Source: Streptomyces sp. NBC_00289
GTDB lineage: Bacteria; Actinomycetota; Actinomycetes; Streptomycetales; Streptomycetaceae
NCBI RefSeq assembly: GCF_041435115.1
Contig: NZ_CP108046.1
Span: 2,232,001-2,296,000, forward strand
Length of the DNA stretch: 64,000 nt
Reading direction: 5' to 3'
Shown piece by piece: positions 44,228 to 53,610 of this stretch (its first letter is position 1; every line of letters starts with the position of its first letter). Position numbers and translations under genes: made by a program. The notes below the pieces were generated by a model. It saw only the letters and a program-made list of their open reading frames with translations. It did not search any database and was not told the DNA's origin.

Positions 44228-46414
44228 TCAGCGCGCGTCGCTGAACGGCTCCCCCTTCGCCGCCTTCTCCACCAGCAGCGCCGGCGGCGTGAAGCGCTCG
44301 CCGTAACGCTCGGCGAGTTCCCGCGCGCGTGCCACGAATCCGGGCAGGCCGCCCTCGTAGCCGTTGATGTACTGCAGGACGCCGCCCGTCCAGCCCGGGA
44401 ACCCGATGCCGAAGATCGACCCGATGTTGGCGTCGGCGACGGACGTCAGGACGCCCTCCTCCAGCAGCTTGACGGTGTCGAGCGCCTCGGAGAAGAGCAT
44501 GCGCTCCTGCATGTCCTCGAAGGGAATCTCGGCGCCGGCACGCGTGAAGTGCTCCCGCAGGCCCGGCCACAGGCCGGTGCGCCGGCCGTCGGCGTAGTCG
44601 TAGAAGCCGGCTCCGCCGCTGCGGCCGGTGCGGCCGAACTCGTCGACCATGCGGTCGATGACGGCCTCCGCCGGATGCCCTGGCCAGGTGCCGCCGGCCT
44701 CCTCGACGGCCCGCCTGGACTCGGCCCGGATCTTGCGCGGCAGCGTGAGCGTCAGTTCGTCCATGAGGGACAGGACCTTGGCCGGGTAGCCCGCCTGCGC
44801 GGCCGCCTGCTCGACCGACGCGGGCTCGATGCCCTCGCCGACCATGGCCACGCCCTCGTTGATGAAGTGCCCGATGACCCGGGAGGTGAAGAAGCCGCGG
44901 GAGTCGTTGACGACGATCGGGGTCTTCTTGATCTGCCGGACCAGGTCGAAGGCGCGCGCGAGGGCCTCCTCGCCGGTGCGCTCGCCCTTGATGATCTCGA
45001 CGAGCGGCATCTTGTCGACGGGCGAGAAGAAGTGCAGCCCGATGAAGTCGCCCTGGCGCCGGACGCCCTCGGCGAGCGCGGTGATGGGCAGGGTGGAGGT
45101 GTTGGAGCACAGCAGGGCGTCGGGGTCGACGACGTCCTGGATCTCCTCGAACACCTTGTGCTTGAGGGCGACGTCCTCGAAGACGGCCTCGATGACCGCG
45201 TCGCAGCCGGCCAGGTCCTGGGGGTCGGCGGTGGGGGTGATGCGGGCGAGCAGCGCGTCCGCCTGCTCCTGGGTCGTACGGCCCCGGGAGACGGCCTTGG
45301 CGCACAGCTTCTCGGAGTAGCCCTTGCCCTTGACGGCGGCTTCCAGCGACACGTCCTTCAGGACGACGTCGATGCCCGCGCGGGCACACGAGTAGGCGAT
45401 GCCCGCGCCCATCATCCCGGCGCCGAGCACGGCGGCCCTGCGGACCGGGCGCGGTTCGACACCCGCCGGACGGTTGACGCCGGAGTTGACGGCCTGGAGG
45501 TCGAAGAAGAAGGCCTGGATCATGTTCTTCGACGTCTGGCCGGCCGCGAGCTCGACGAAGTAGCGGGCCTCGATGACCTGCGCGGTCTCGAAGTCGACCT
45601 GGGAGCCCTCGACCGCGGCCGCGAGGATGTTGCGGGGGGCCGGGTAGGGCGCGCCGTTCGTCTGCTTGCGCAGGTTGGCGGGGAAGGCGGGCAGGTTCGC
45701 CGCGAACTTGGGGTGGGCGGGCGTGCCTCCCGGAATCCGGTACCCGGGCTTGTCCCAGGGCTGCTGGGAGACGGGGTTGGCGTCGATGTAGGCGCGGGCC
45801 TTGGCGATCAACTCGTCCGGGGTGGCGGCCACTTCGTGGACCAGGCCGTTCTCCTGGGCGCGCCGCGGGCTGTACTGGGTGCCCTGGAGCAGCACCTTCA
45901 GCAGCGCGTCGGCGATGCCCAGCAGGCGTACGGTGCGGACGACGCCGCCGCCGCCGGGGAGCAGGCCGAGGGTGACCTCGGGGCAGCCGATCTTCGAGCC
46001 GGGAGCGTCGAGCGCGACCCGGTGGTGGCAGGCCAGGGCGAGTTCGTAACCGCCGCCGAGCGCGGCGCCGTTGATGGCGGCGACGACCGGCTTGCCGAGG
46101 GTCTCGATGCGGCGCAGGTCGCGCTTGATGGCGAGGCCGCCGTCGAACAGTTCCCGCGCGGTCTCGGGGGTGACCCGGATCAGGTCGCGCAGGTCGCCGC
46201 CGGCGAAGAAGGTCTTCTTGGCCGAGGTGAGGATGATGCCGCGGACGGCGTCGGGGTTGGCCTGGACTTCCCGCTCCAGGCGGTCCGCGATCGCGGCGAG
46301 GGAGTCGCGGAACGCCTGGTTCATGGTGTTCGCGGACTGGTCGGGGTCGTCGAGGACGAGGGTGACGACACCGGTGTCGTCCTGTTCCCAGCGGATGGTG
46401 GTGCTCTCGGTCAT
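44228..46414 (-). CDS. fadB: FadB/FadJ-like multifunctional beta-oxidation enzyme
   Basis: The 728 aa protein is a fusion. The N-terminal enoyl-CoA hydratase (1-190) has AGGDLRDL and GAALGGGYELALACHHRVAL. The 3-hydroxyacyl-CoA dehydrogenase NAD domain begins near residue 330 with AAVLGAGMMGAGIAYSCARAG, and the C-terminal dehydrogenase domain has LMDELTLTLPRKI and a KSWPG-like G-P-rich end. It hydrates and oxidises acyl-CoA intermediates. It is the last gene of a minus-strand operon headed by a CoA-transferase. Gap to the thiolase is 46 bases. Confidence 0.95.
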   Translation of the reverse strand: MTESTTIRWEQDDTGVVTLVLDDPDQSANTMNQAFRDSLAAIADRLEREVQANPDAVRGIILTSAKKTFFAGGDLRDLIRVTPETARELFDGGLAIKRDLRRIETLGKPVVAAINGAALGGGYELALACHHRVALDAPGSKIGCPEVTLGLLPGGGGVVRTVRLLGIADALLKVLLQGTQYSPRRAQENGLVHEVAATPDELIAKARAYIDANPVSQQPWDKPGYRIPGGTPAHPKFAANLPAFPANLRKQTNGAPYPAPRNILAAAVEGSQVDFETAQVIEARYFVELAAGQTSKNMIQAFFFDLQAVNSGVNRPAGVEPRPVRRAAVLGAGMMGAGIAYSCARAGIDVVLKDVSLEAAVKGKGYSEKLCAKAVSRGRTTQEQADALLARITPTADPQDLAGCDAVIEAVFEDVALKHKVFEEIQDVVDPDALLCSNTSTLPITALAEGVRRQGDFIGLHFFSPVDKMPLVEIIKGERTGEEALARAFDLVRQIKKTPIVVNDSRGFFTSRVIGHFINEGVAMVGEGIEPASVEQAAAQAGYPAKVLSLMDELTLTLPRKIRAESRRAVEEAGGTWPGHPAEAVIDRMVDEFGRTGRSGGAGFYDYADGRRTGLWPGLREHFTRAGAEIPFEDMQERMLFSEALDTVKLLEEGVLTSVADANIGSIFGIGFPGWTGGVLQYINGYEGGLPGFVARARELAERYGERFTPPALLVEKAAKGEPFSDAR

Positions 46415-46460
46415 GACAGGGTCTCCGTTGAAGTCGCTCGGGTCCGGATTCCGCCGGGTG

Positions 46461-47675
46461 TCAGATGCGTTCGACGATCGTCGCCACGCCCATGCCGCCG
46501 CCCACGCACAGCGTGGCGAGGCCGTACCGCTTGTCCTGGCGCTCCAGTTCGTCGACGAGCGTGCCGAGGATCATGGCGCCGGTGGCGCCGAGCGGGTGGC
46601 CCAGGGCGATCGCGCCGCCGTTGACGTTGACCTTGTCCAGGGACAGTCCCATGTCCCGTACGAAGCGCAGGACGACCGCCGCGAACGCCTCGTTGATCTC
46701 CACCAGGTCGATGTCGTCGATGGTGAGTCCGGCCTTGGCGAGCGCCTTGCGGGTGGCGGGCGCGGGGCCGGTGAGCATGATGGTGGGTTCGGAACCGGAC
46801 ACGGCCGCGGAGACGATCCGCGCGCGCGGGGTGAGGCCGTGGCGCTCGCCGACCTCCCGGGAGCCGATCGCGACCAGCGAGGCGCCGTCGACGATGCCGG
46901 AGGAGTTGCCGGCGTGGTGGACGTGGTCGATCTTCTCGACCCAGTGGTACTTCTGCAGGGCCACGGCGTCGAAGCCGCCCAGTTCGCCGATGTCGGCGAA
47001 GGAGGGCTTGAGCTTGGCGAGGGAGTCGGCGGTGGTCCCGGGGCGCGGGAACTCGTCGTGGTCGAGGACGACGAGGCCGGCGCGGTCCACGACCGGGACG
47101 ACGGACCGCTCGAAGCGGCCTTCCTTCCAGGCGGTGGCGGCCCGCTCCTGCGAGAGGGCGGCGTACTCGTCGACGTCCCGGCGGGTGAAGCCCTCGATGG
47201 TGGCGATGAGGTCGGCGCCGATGCCCTGCGGCACGAAGTTGGTGGCGAGGTTGGTCATCGGGTCGTTGAACCAGGCGCCGCCGTCGGAGGCCATCGGCAC
47301 CCGCGACATGGACTCGACGCCGCCCGCGAGGACGAGGTCCTCCCAGCCCGAACGGACCTTGGCCGCGGCCATGTTGACGGCCTCCAGGCCGGAGGCACAG
47401 AAGCGGTTCTCCTGCACGCCGGCCACCGTGTCGGGCAGTCCGGCGGCGACGGCCGCGATCCGGGCGATGTCGGAGCCCTGGTCGCCGACCGGTCCGACGA
47501 CACCGAGCACGATGTCGTCGATCGCGGCCGGGTCCAGGCCCGGAAAGCGGCCCCGGATCTCGTGGATGAGTCCGACGACCAGGTCGATGGGCTTGGTGCC
47601 GTGCAGGGATCCGTTCGCCTTGCCGCGTCCGCGGGGGGTGCGGATCGCGTCGTACACGTACGCTTCGGTGCTCAC
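46461..47675 (-). CDS. fadA: Acetyl-CoA acetyltransferase / 3-ketoacyl-CoA thiolase
   Basis: The 404 aa thiolase has the acyl-enzyme Cys in [16 protein letters not shown] (near residue 93), the [16 protein letters not shown] motif and the C-terminal CVGGGMG. It completes beta-oxidation by cleaving 3-ketoacyl-CoA, and pairs with the downstream FadB-like protein. GTG start with AAAGG upstream. Confidence 0.95.
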   Translation of the reverse strand: MSTEAYVYDAIRTPRGRGKANGSLHGTKPIDLVVGLIHEIRGRFPGLDPAAIDDIVLGVVGPVGDQGSDIARIAAVAAGLPDTVAGVQENRFCASGLEAVNMAAAKVRSGWEDLVLAGGVESMSRVPMASDGGAWFNDPMTNLATNFVPQGIGADLIATIEGFTRRDVDEYAALSQERAATAWKEGRFERSVVPVVDRAGLVVLDHDEFPRPGTTADSLAKLKPSFADIGELGGFDAVALQKYHWVEKIDHVHHAGNSSGIVDGASLVAIGSREVGERHGLTPRARIVSAAVSGSEPTIMLTGPAPATRKALAKAGLTIDDIDLVEINEAFAAVVLRFVRDMGLSLDKVNVNGGAIALGHPLGATGAMILGTLVDELERQDKRYGLATLCVGGGMGVATIVERI

Positions 47676-47696
47676 TGAAACGCCTTTCGGGGAGGG

Positions 47697-48839
47697 TTAG
47701 CCGAGCAGGGAACGGCCGATGATCTCCTTCATGATCTCGGTGGTCCCGCCGTAGATGGTCTGGATGCGGCCGTCGGTGTAGGCCCGGGCTATGGGGTGTT
47801 CGCTCATGTAGCCGTAGCCGCCGTGCAGTTGCAGGCAGCGGTCGGCCACCCGCTTCTGCAGTTCGGTCGCCCACCACTTGGCCATGGAGGCGTGCACCGC
47901 GTCGAGTTCGCCGTCCGCGTGGTCCTCGATGCAGCGGTCGAGGAAGGCGCGGGTGACGGCGCACTCAGTGGCCATCTCGGCTGTTTCGAAGCGTATGTGC
48001 TGCAGTCGGGCGAGCGGCCGGCCGAAGGCCTCGCGCTCCTTGACGTACCGCGTGGTGATCTCCAGGAGGTGCTCCGCGGCGGCGATCGCGGAGACGGCGA
48101 TGCTCAGGCGTTCCTGGGCGAGGTTGGTCATCAGGTGCCCGAAGGCGCCGTTGAGTTCGCCGAGCAGGTTCCCCTTGGGCACGCGGACGTCGTGGAAGAA
48201 CAGCTCGGCGGTGTCCTGCGCCTTCTGGCCGATCTTGTCGAGGTTGCGGCCCCGCTCGAAGCCCTCCGTGCCGCGCTCGACGACGAGCAGGGAGAGGCCG
48301 TGCGCACCGCCCTGCGGGGTCGTCCTCGCGACGACGACGACGAGGTCGGCGAGGATCCCGTTGGAGATGAACGTCTTCGAGCCGTTGAGCAGCCAGTGGT
48401 CGCCGCGGTCCTCCGCGTGGGTCCGGATGCCCTGGAGGTCGGAGCCGGCGCCCGGCTCGGTCATGGCGATGGCCGTGATCAGCGAGCCGTCGCAGAAGCC
48501 GGGCAGCCAGCGGCGCTTCTGCTCCTCGGTGCCGAGGCCGGTGAGGTAGGGGCCGATGATGTCGTTGTGCAGTCCGAGGGCGAGGCCGGGAGCGCCCGCC
48601 CGGGTGAACTCCTCGGCGAGCACGGCGCTGTGGCGGAAGTCGGGGGTGCCGCCGCCCCCGTACTCCTCGGGGACGGCGAGCCCGAGCAGGCCCTGCTTGC
48701 CGGCCGCCGACCAGGCGTCCCGGGAGACGATGCCGTCCTTCTCCCACTGCTCGTAGTGGGGCAGCACCTCCCTGTCCAGGAAGCTGCGCACGGTCGCGCG
48801 GAACGCGTCGTGCTCGGGAGCGAAGATCCGCCGCTTCAT
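47697..48839 (-). CDS. Acyl-CoA dehydrogenase
   Basis: The 380 aa flavoprotein has the signature [16 protein letters not shown], the [10 protein letters not shown] segment and the C-terminal [18 protein letters not shown] with the family's base-containing end. It oxidises acyl-CoA to the trans-2-enoyl-CoA. The start overlaps the CoA-transferase stop (ATGA). A 21-base gap separates it from the thiolase. Chain-length specificity is not readable from sequence. Confidence 0.95.
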   Translation of the reverse strand: MKRRIFAPEHDAFRATVRSFLDREVLPHYEQWEKDGIVSRDAWSAAGKQGLLGLAVPEEYGGGGTPDFRHSAVLAEEFTRAGAPGLALGLHNDIIGPYLTGLGTEEQKRRWLPGFCDGSLITAIAMTEPGAGSDLQGIRTHAEDRGDHWLLNGSKTFISNGILADLVVVVARTTPQGGAHGLSLLVVERGTEGFERGRNLDKIGQKAQDTAELFFHDVRVPKGNLLGELNGAFGHLMTNLAQERLSIAVSAIAAAEHLLEITTRYVKEREAFGRPLARLQHIRFETAEMATECAVTRAFLDRCIEDHADGELDAVHASMAKWWATELQKRVADRCLQLHGGYGYMSEHPIARAYTDGRIQTIYGGTTEIMKEIIGRSLLG

Positions 48840-49972
48840 CCAAGGTCCTTCATGAGGTCGGGTACGTCCCAGTCGCGGGCCACGTCGGCGGTGCCCGCGC
48901 CGGGCCGCGCGGGGCCGGTGCGGACGGTGGTGGGGGTCTCGGAGAAACGGGGCGCGGGGGCGGGCTGGCTGAGGCCGCCGTGGTCGGTGAAGGTGCCGCG
49001 GGCCGCGAGGTGCGGGTGGTGCGGGGCCTCGCGCAGCGACAGTACGGGCGCCACGCACGCGTCGGAGTCCTCGAAGACGGCGGTCCACTCGTCCCTGGTC
49101 CGGGTCCTGAAGCGGGCCGTGACCGCCTCGCGCAGCTCTCCCCAGCGGGTCCAGTCCGTGCGGGCCCCGGCCTGGTCCTCGATGCCGAGCAGGCGCAGGA
49201 ACTCCTCGTAGAACAGCGGCTCCAGGGCGCCCACCGCCATGTGCCGTCCGTCGGCGGTCTCGTAGGTGCCGTAGTAGGGGCAGCCGCCGTCCAGGAGGTT
49301 CGCCGCGCGCCGGTCCTGCCAGCCGCCCGCGGCGAGCATGCCGTGGATCATGGCCGACAGGTGGGAGGTGCCGTCGACGATGGCCGCGTCGACGACCTGG
49401 CCGGCGCCGGTGGCGCGCGCGTGGTGGAGGGCGGCGAGGACGCCGACGACGAGGTACAGCGAGCCGCCGGCGAAGTCGCCGAGGAGGTTGGCCGGTACGG
49501 CGGGCGGCCGGTCCGGCTGGCCGATCATGCCGAGGGTGCCGGTGAGCGCGATGTACGCGACGTCGTGGCCGGCGCGCTGGGCGAGGGGACCGTCCTGACC
49601 CCAGCCGGTCATCCGGCCGTAGACCAGAGAGGGGTTGCGGGCGTGGCAGTCCTCGGGGCCGACACCGAGCCGCTCGGCGACGCCGGGGCGGTTGCCCTCG
49701 ATGAGGATGTCCGCGCGTTGGGCGAGGTCGAGGACGCGGGCGGGGCCGTCCGGTGACTTCAGGTCGAGGATCACCGAGCGCTTGTTGCGGTTGGTGATGT
49801 CGTACTCGGGGGCGATGGCCAGCCCCGCGCCGCCGGGCCGGTCGACGCGGACGACGTCGGCGCCCAGGTCGGCCAGGAGCATGGCGGCGAACGGGCCCGG
49901 CCCGATGCCGGCCAGCTCGACCACGCGCACGCCGGTGAGCGGACCGTGTCCTGGCGTCCTTGCCGCTGCCAT
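48836..49972 (-). CDS. CaiB/BaiF-family CoA-transferase
   Basis: The 378 aa family III CoA-transferase/racemase has ITNRNKRSVILDLKSPDG and the expected catalytic Asp in NLLGDFAGGSLYLV. It may activate a carboxylic acid as its CoA ester or racemise a 2-methylacyl-CoA (alpha-methylacyl-CoA racemase-like). As first gene of the beta-oxidation operon it suggests uptake or branched-acid degradation. ATG 49972. A palindrome lies in its probable promoter. Confidence 0.92.
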   Translation of the reverse strand: MAAARTPGHGPLTGVRVVELAGIGPGPFAAMLLADLGADVVRVDRPGGAGLAIAPEYDITNRNKRSVILDLKSPDGPARVLDLAQRADILIEGNRPGVAERLGVGPEDCHARNPSLVYGRMTGWGQDGPLAQRAGHDVAYIALTGTLGMIGQPDRPPAVPANLLGDFAGGSLYLVVGVLAALHHARATGAGQVVDAAIVDGTSHLSAMIHGMLAAGGWQDRRAANLLDGGCPYYGTYETADGRHMAVGALEPLFYEEFLRLLGIEDQAGARTDWTRWGELREAVTARFRTRTRDEWTAVFEDSDACVAPVLSLREAPHHPHLAARGTFTDHGGLSQPAPAPRFSETPTTVRTGPARPGAGTADVARDWDVPDLMKDLG

Positions 49973-50014
49973 GCAGCCCCCATGGGTCGTGACACAACTG
50001 CTGTTACACCGATG

Positions 50015-50042
50015 ATGCTAGGAACGTGTTCCCCGGCACAAG
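50015..50042 (-). promoter_or_regulatory. Promoter with an operator inside its spacer, beta-oxidation operon
   Basis: Read on the minus strand, CTTGTG and TAGCAT are 16 bases apart. Between them is GGAACGTGTTCC (50021-50032), an inverted repeat with arms GGAAC and GTTCC. The 10-base core GAACGTGTTC equals the core of the KstR consensus TAGAACGTGTTCTA (recalled). Binding there would block polymerase. Confidence 0.6.
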
Positions 50043-50120
50043 GCCTGGGCGAGCAAGCGCTTGGCCAACGGCCCGGCCGTGCCAGGCGGCAACCTCGGCT
50101 CAGGGGGTCTTCCCTCCGCC

Positions 50121-50501
50121 TCAGCGCCCGTCGAGCTCCGCTATGAGGCGCTTGGGAGCGATCTCCCGGTAGCTGTCCTCCACCCAGTCGCACAGCAGCT
50201 CGGCGGCCGGGGCGCCCTTCCGGGCCAGCGGGACACTCACCCAGCCGGCCCTGCCCAGGCCGTACCCGGCGGGTTCGGCGCCGGGAGAGGTGAGGGCGTG
50301 GGCGTGGACCGCCTCGTCCCTGAGCTTCACCGTGAGGCCGGGCGGGTGGCCGCCGTCGACGACACCGAGGAAGACGAAGACCTTGCCGTTGACCTTCGCG
50401 ACGGTCTCGCCCCAGGGGAACTCCTCGGTGGCGCCCGGCAGACCGAGGGCGAACGCGCGCACTTTCCGCCACTTCGTCAGGACGTTTCCGGGCACGGCCA
50501 C
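50121..50501 (-). CDS. MmcQ/YjbR-family protein
   Basis: The 126 aa protein has the typical LGLPGATEEFPWGETVAKVNGKVFVFLG start and VSVPLARKGAPAAELLCDWVEDSYREIAPKRL C-terminal half. Family members have a DNA-binding-like fold and unclear function. GTG start with GGGAGG upstream. Apparently monocistronic. Confidence 0.88.
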   Translation of the reverse strand: MAVPGNVLTKWRKVRAFALGLPGATEEFPWGETVAKVNGKVFVFLGVVDGGHPPGLTVKLRDEAVHAHALTSPGAEPAGYGLGRAGWVSVPLARKGAPAAELLCDWVEDSYREIAPKRLIAELDGR

Positions 50502-50592
50502 CGCACACCTCCCACCTCGTCGTCGGGCTTCGCACCCCTCACGCTAGCCTCGGCCACCGACAACGGCGCGTGCTGCTGGACCGAGGGGTGTC

Positions 50593-51771
50593 ATGAGCAG
50601 GCTGAACAGGACCGACCGTCCCTACGACATCGTGCTCTTCGGAGCCACCGGCTTCGTCGGGACGCTCACCGCGGAGTACCTCGCCGCCCATGCGCCGGAC
50701 GGACTGCGCTGGGCGATCGCGGGCCGCAGCGAGGAGAAGCTGGAGCGGCTGCGCGAGCGGCTGCCCGGGGGCGCGGAGCCCGGCGTCCTGCGCGCGGACG
50801 TGTCCGATCCGGCCTCGCTGCGCGCGCTCGCCGAGCACGCGCGCGTGGTGGCCACGACGGTGGGCCCCTACGTGACCTACGGCGAGGAGCTCGTCGCCGC
50901 CTGCGCGGACACCGGCGCGGACTATCTGGACCTCACCGGGGAGCCGGAGTTCGTGGACCTGACGTACGTCCGCCACGACGCACGCGCGCGGGAGACCGGC
51001 TCCCGGCTGGTGCACGCCTGCGGGTTCGACTCGGTACCGCACGACCTGGGCGCCTACTTCACGGTCCGGCAGCTTCCGGAGGGCGTGCCGCTGACCGTCG
51101 ACGGGTTCGTGACCGCGGACGCCGCCTTCTCCGGCGGCACGTTCGCCTCGGCGCTCGGCCAGTTCTCGCGTGGACGGCAGGTGCTGGCCGCCGCGCGGGA
51201 GCGGCGCCGGCACGAGCCGCGGCTGATGGGACGGCGGGCCTCCGCCCCGACGGGCGCGCCGCGGTTCGCCGGGGAGGTCGGCGCCTGGGCGCTGCCCCTG
51301 CCGACCATCGACGCGCAGATCGTACGGCGGTCCGCGAAAGCCCTGGAGCGGTACGGTCCCGACTTCCGCTACCGCCACTACGCGGCGGTCAGGCATCTCC
51401 CGATGGCGGTGGGCGGAGCCGTGGGCGTGGGCACGCTCGTCGCGGCCGCGCAGCTTCCGTTCGCACGGCGCTGGTTGTCCGACCGGGTCAGGCCCGGGGA
51501 CGGGCCGAGCGCCGAGAAGCGCGCGAAGAGCTGGTTCCGGGTCCGCTTCGTCGGCCGGGGCGGCGGCCGGGAGGTGTTCACGGAGGTCTCGGGCGGCGAT
51601 CCCGGCTACGACGAGACGGCGAAGATGTTCGCCGAGTCCGCGCTGTCCCTGGCCCTGGACGAGCTGCCGCCGACGGCGGGTCAGGTCACCACGGCGCAGG
51701 CGATGGGCGACGCGCTGACCGAGCGGCTGCGCCGGGCGGGCCTCACCTTCCGGGTGGCCGCGAGCCGCTGA
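50593..51771 (+). CDS. Saccharopine dehydrogenase-like (trans-acting enoyl reductase) protein
   Basis: The 392 aa protein has the Rossmann start YDIVLFGATGFVGTLTAEYLA (11-31) and IAGRSEEKLERLRERLP. Family names cover saccharopine dehydrogenases and the trans-acting enoyl reductases of mycobacterial lipid synthesis. A lysine-pathway role is unlikely here, since no lysine genes are adjacent. A reductase acting on a lipid or polyketide-like acyl chain is more plausible but unproven. Starts at ATG 50593. Confidence 0.88.
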   Translation: MSRLNRTDRPYDIVLFGATGFVGTLTAEYLAAHAPDGLRWAIAGRSEEKLERLRERLPGGAEPGVLRADVSDPASLRALAEHARVVATTVGPYVTYGEELVAACADTGADYLDLTGEPEFVDLTYVRHDARARETGSRLVHACGFDSVPHDLGAYFTVRQLPEGVPLTVDGFVTADAAFSGGTFASALGQFSRGRQVLAAARERRRHEPRLMGRRASAPTGAPRFAGEVGAWALPLPTIDAQIVRRSAKALERYGPDFRYRHYAAVRHLPMAVGGAVGVGTLVAAAQLPFARRWLSDRVRPGDGPSAEKRAKSWFRVRFVGRGGGREVFTEVSGGDPGYDETAKMFAESALSLALDELPPTAGQVTTAQAMGDALTERLRRAGLTFRVAASR

Positions 51772-51796
51772 CGGGGTCCCGGGGCGTGTCCGGTCC

Positions 51797-51990
51797 TGCG
51801 CGGCGGATCAGCGGGCGCGTCGGGAACGGCGCGTCGCCGCGTCGCCGGATCAGCGGGCGGAGTCCGGAACGGTACGTCCCCGCGTCGCCGGACCAGCGGG
51901 CGGAGTCCGGAACGGTACGTCGCCACGTCGCCGGATCAGCGGGCGGAGTCCGGAACGGTACGTCCCCGCGTCGCCGGATCACCCGGGGAC
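51797..51990. repeat. 43 bp tandem array
   Basis: Units begin at 51840, 51883, 51926 and 51969 (last one partial), exactly 43 bases apart, with a diverged ~42-base copy before them from about 51797. Each contains CGTCGCCGGATCAGCGGGCG and GAGTCCGGAACGGTACGT with few substitutions. It lies in the 257-base gap between convergent genes and 43 is not a multiple of three, so it is not coding. Confidence 0.85.
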
Positions 51991-52028
51991 GTACGCCCGG
52001 TACGCGGACCGTCCTTCGCCCTGCGGGC

Positions 52029-52175
52029 CTACAGCGGCCACTGCGCCACGGTGTAGATCATCCCGCAGATCCAGGCGAGCCCCGCCAGCACGGCCAGGAT
52101 CAGTGCCGCCGTGACGGCGCGCTCGACGGGACGCTCGGGGTCGGCGAGGGGCTTGGGCGATCGGTGCGTCGTCAT
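52029..52175 (-). CDS. 48 aa single-span membrane protein
   Basis: An ATG at 52175 opens a 48 aa ORF with a polar, Pro-rich N-terminus (MTTHRSPKPLADPERPVERA) and a hydrophobic C-terminal span (AALILAVLAGLAWICGMIY). Its ribosome-binding site is weak. The clean N-terminal polar and C-terminal hydrophobic pattern and codon-typical GC bias support a gene. Family not recognised. Confidence 0.6.
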   Translation of the reverse strand: MTTHRSPKPLADPERPVERAVTAALILAVLAGLAWICGMIYTVAQWPL

Positions 52176-52351
52176 GCGCCCCAGCCTGCCGACGGCGGTG
52201 ACGCGCCCGCATCCGTACAGGTACTCAGTTCCCGTACTCAGCCCGGCGGGCCCCGGGCACCCACATCAGGACGTGCCGCCCGGCCCGTCCTGCGGTCGCT
52301 CCCCCGACACGACGGCGATCCGCCCCCGCGCGGCCGCATGGTTTCGCCGAG

Positions 52352-53044
52352 TCACCGAGTCGCCTCCCGCAGGGCCCGTCGGCACAGGGAGTCCGCTGTG
52401 CGGGTTGTTTCCGGGAGACGGTAGTGGGGGGTGAGGGCGAGGGTGTGGGCGCAGGCGGCGGAGAGGCTCACGCGGTGGCCGACGGACACGAACACCGGCT
52501 TGACCGCCTCGCGGGTGCGCAGCGCGCGGCCGACCTCCTCGTCGCCCGCCAACAGGGGCGAGGACGCGCCGCGTTGGGGAGCCGGATCGCCGTAGGTGAA
52601 CGTGAAGGGGTTCTTGGCGACGCCGATCGTGGGCAGGCCGGTGAGGACGCCGAGGTGGCTCGCGAGGCCGAAGCGGCGGGGGTGGGCCAGGCCGTAGCCG
52701 TCGCAGACCACCAGGCCGGGCGGGCAGGGCAGGGCGTCGAGGGCGGCCAGGACCGTGGGGATCTCGCGGAAGGCGAGCAGCCCGGGGACGTACGGGAAGG
52801 AGACCCGGCCGACGGCGGTGGCCTCGGCGACGACGTCGAGGGTCTCGGCGTCCAGCACGACGGCCGCTGCCGCGACCACGTCGAGCTCGTCGTCGTAGGC
52901 CACGTCGACACCCGTCACCCGGCCCGTCCCGGGCGGCGGGCCCGGCTCGTCGAGGACCACTCGCCGCCGCAGCTCGTCCTGGACGGCGCGGGCCTCTTCC
53001 TCGGTCGCGGGCCAGCCCGCCGGAGTACGTACGGTCGTCGTCAT
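52352..53044 (-). CDS. nfi: Endonuclease V (deoxyinosine repair)
   Basis: The 230 aa enzyme nicks DNA or RNA next to inosine. It has GVDVAYDDE (metal Asp), the YVPGLLAFREIPTVL motif with the wedge residues, and VCDGYGLAHPRRFGLASHLG with the second acidic residue. It is a full-length Nfi family member. Monocistronic on the minus strand. Confidence 0.95.
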   Translation of the reverse strand: MTTTVRTPAGWPATEEEARAVQDELRRRVVLDEPGPPPGTGRVTGVDVAYDDELDVVAAAAVVLDAETLDVVAEATAVGRVSFPYVPGLLAFREIPTVLAALDALPCPPGLVVCDGYGLAHPRRFGLASHLGVLTGLPTIGVAKNPFTFTYGDPAPQRGASSPLLAGDEEVGRALRTREAVKPVFVSVGHRVSLSAACAHTLALTPHYRLPETTRTADSLCRRALREATR

Positions 53045-53209
53045 GGTGGTGCCGAGCGTACGGGCCCCCGGCCGCCCGCGCTCGCCCCGGGGCGAGCGCG
53101 AACATCCGCGACGGCGAGGTCGGTTCCCGCCGTCGCGGAGGATGGCACCCGATCGCGAGGACCGCCGCGGGCGGCCCTTCGGACCCCCGGCCCGACCGGG
53201 GCCCGGGTG

Positions 53210-53539
53210 TCAGCTCTTGCCCAGAGCGCGCTGCAGATCGCTCTTGTTCATGTCCGAACGCCCCTGGATGTTGCGGCGCTTGGCCTCCTCGTACAACTGG
53301 TCCCGGGTGGGGCCCTGGGAGCCCTTGCCGGACCGCTCGCCGCCCCGCTGCCCGGACGACTTCTTGTCCTGGGTCGAGACGCGGCTCGCGGTCTTCGACT
53401 CGCCGGACCGGGCGCGTTCCTTGTTCACCGTGCGCGCCGCGATCTCCTCGGCGCGTTCGGTGCTCTCGCCCCGGTCCTGCGCGCTGTCCTTGATGTGCTC
53501 GTACTGGCGTTCCCGCTTGGGGCTCGAACCACGTGGCAT
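53210..53539 (-). CDS. Basic protein with C-terminal Rho_N-like domain
   Basis: The 109 aa protein is highly charged in its first 75 residues (Lys, Arg, Glu, Gln, Ser). Its last 35 residues, PTRDQLYEEAKRRNIQGRSDMNKSDLQRAL, resemble the Rho termination factor N-terminal/ SAP-like fold. Such proteins in Streptomyces are often called plasmid-stabilisation or ChaB-linked proteins (recalled). DNA or RNA binding is likely. Confidence 0.75.
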   Translation of the reverse strand: MPRGSSPKRERQYEHIKDSAQDRGESTERAEEIAARTVNKERARSGESKTASRVSTQDKKSSGQRGGERSGKGSQGPTRDQLYEEAKRRNIQGRSDMNKSDLQRALGKS

Positions 53540-53610
53540 GTCCGTTCACTCCTCTCCGGTCTGGTGGCCGGGTACCCCGTCGCGCGCGGATGCCCCCTGT
53601 CGTCGCGCGG

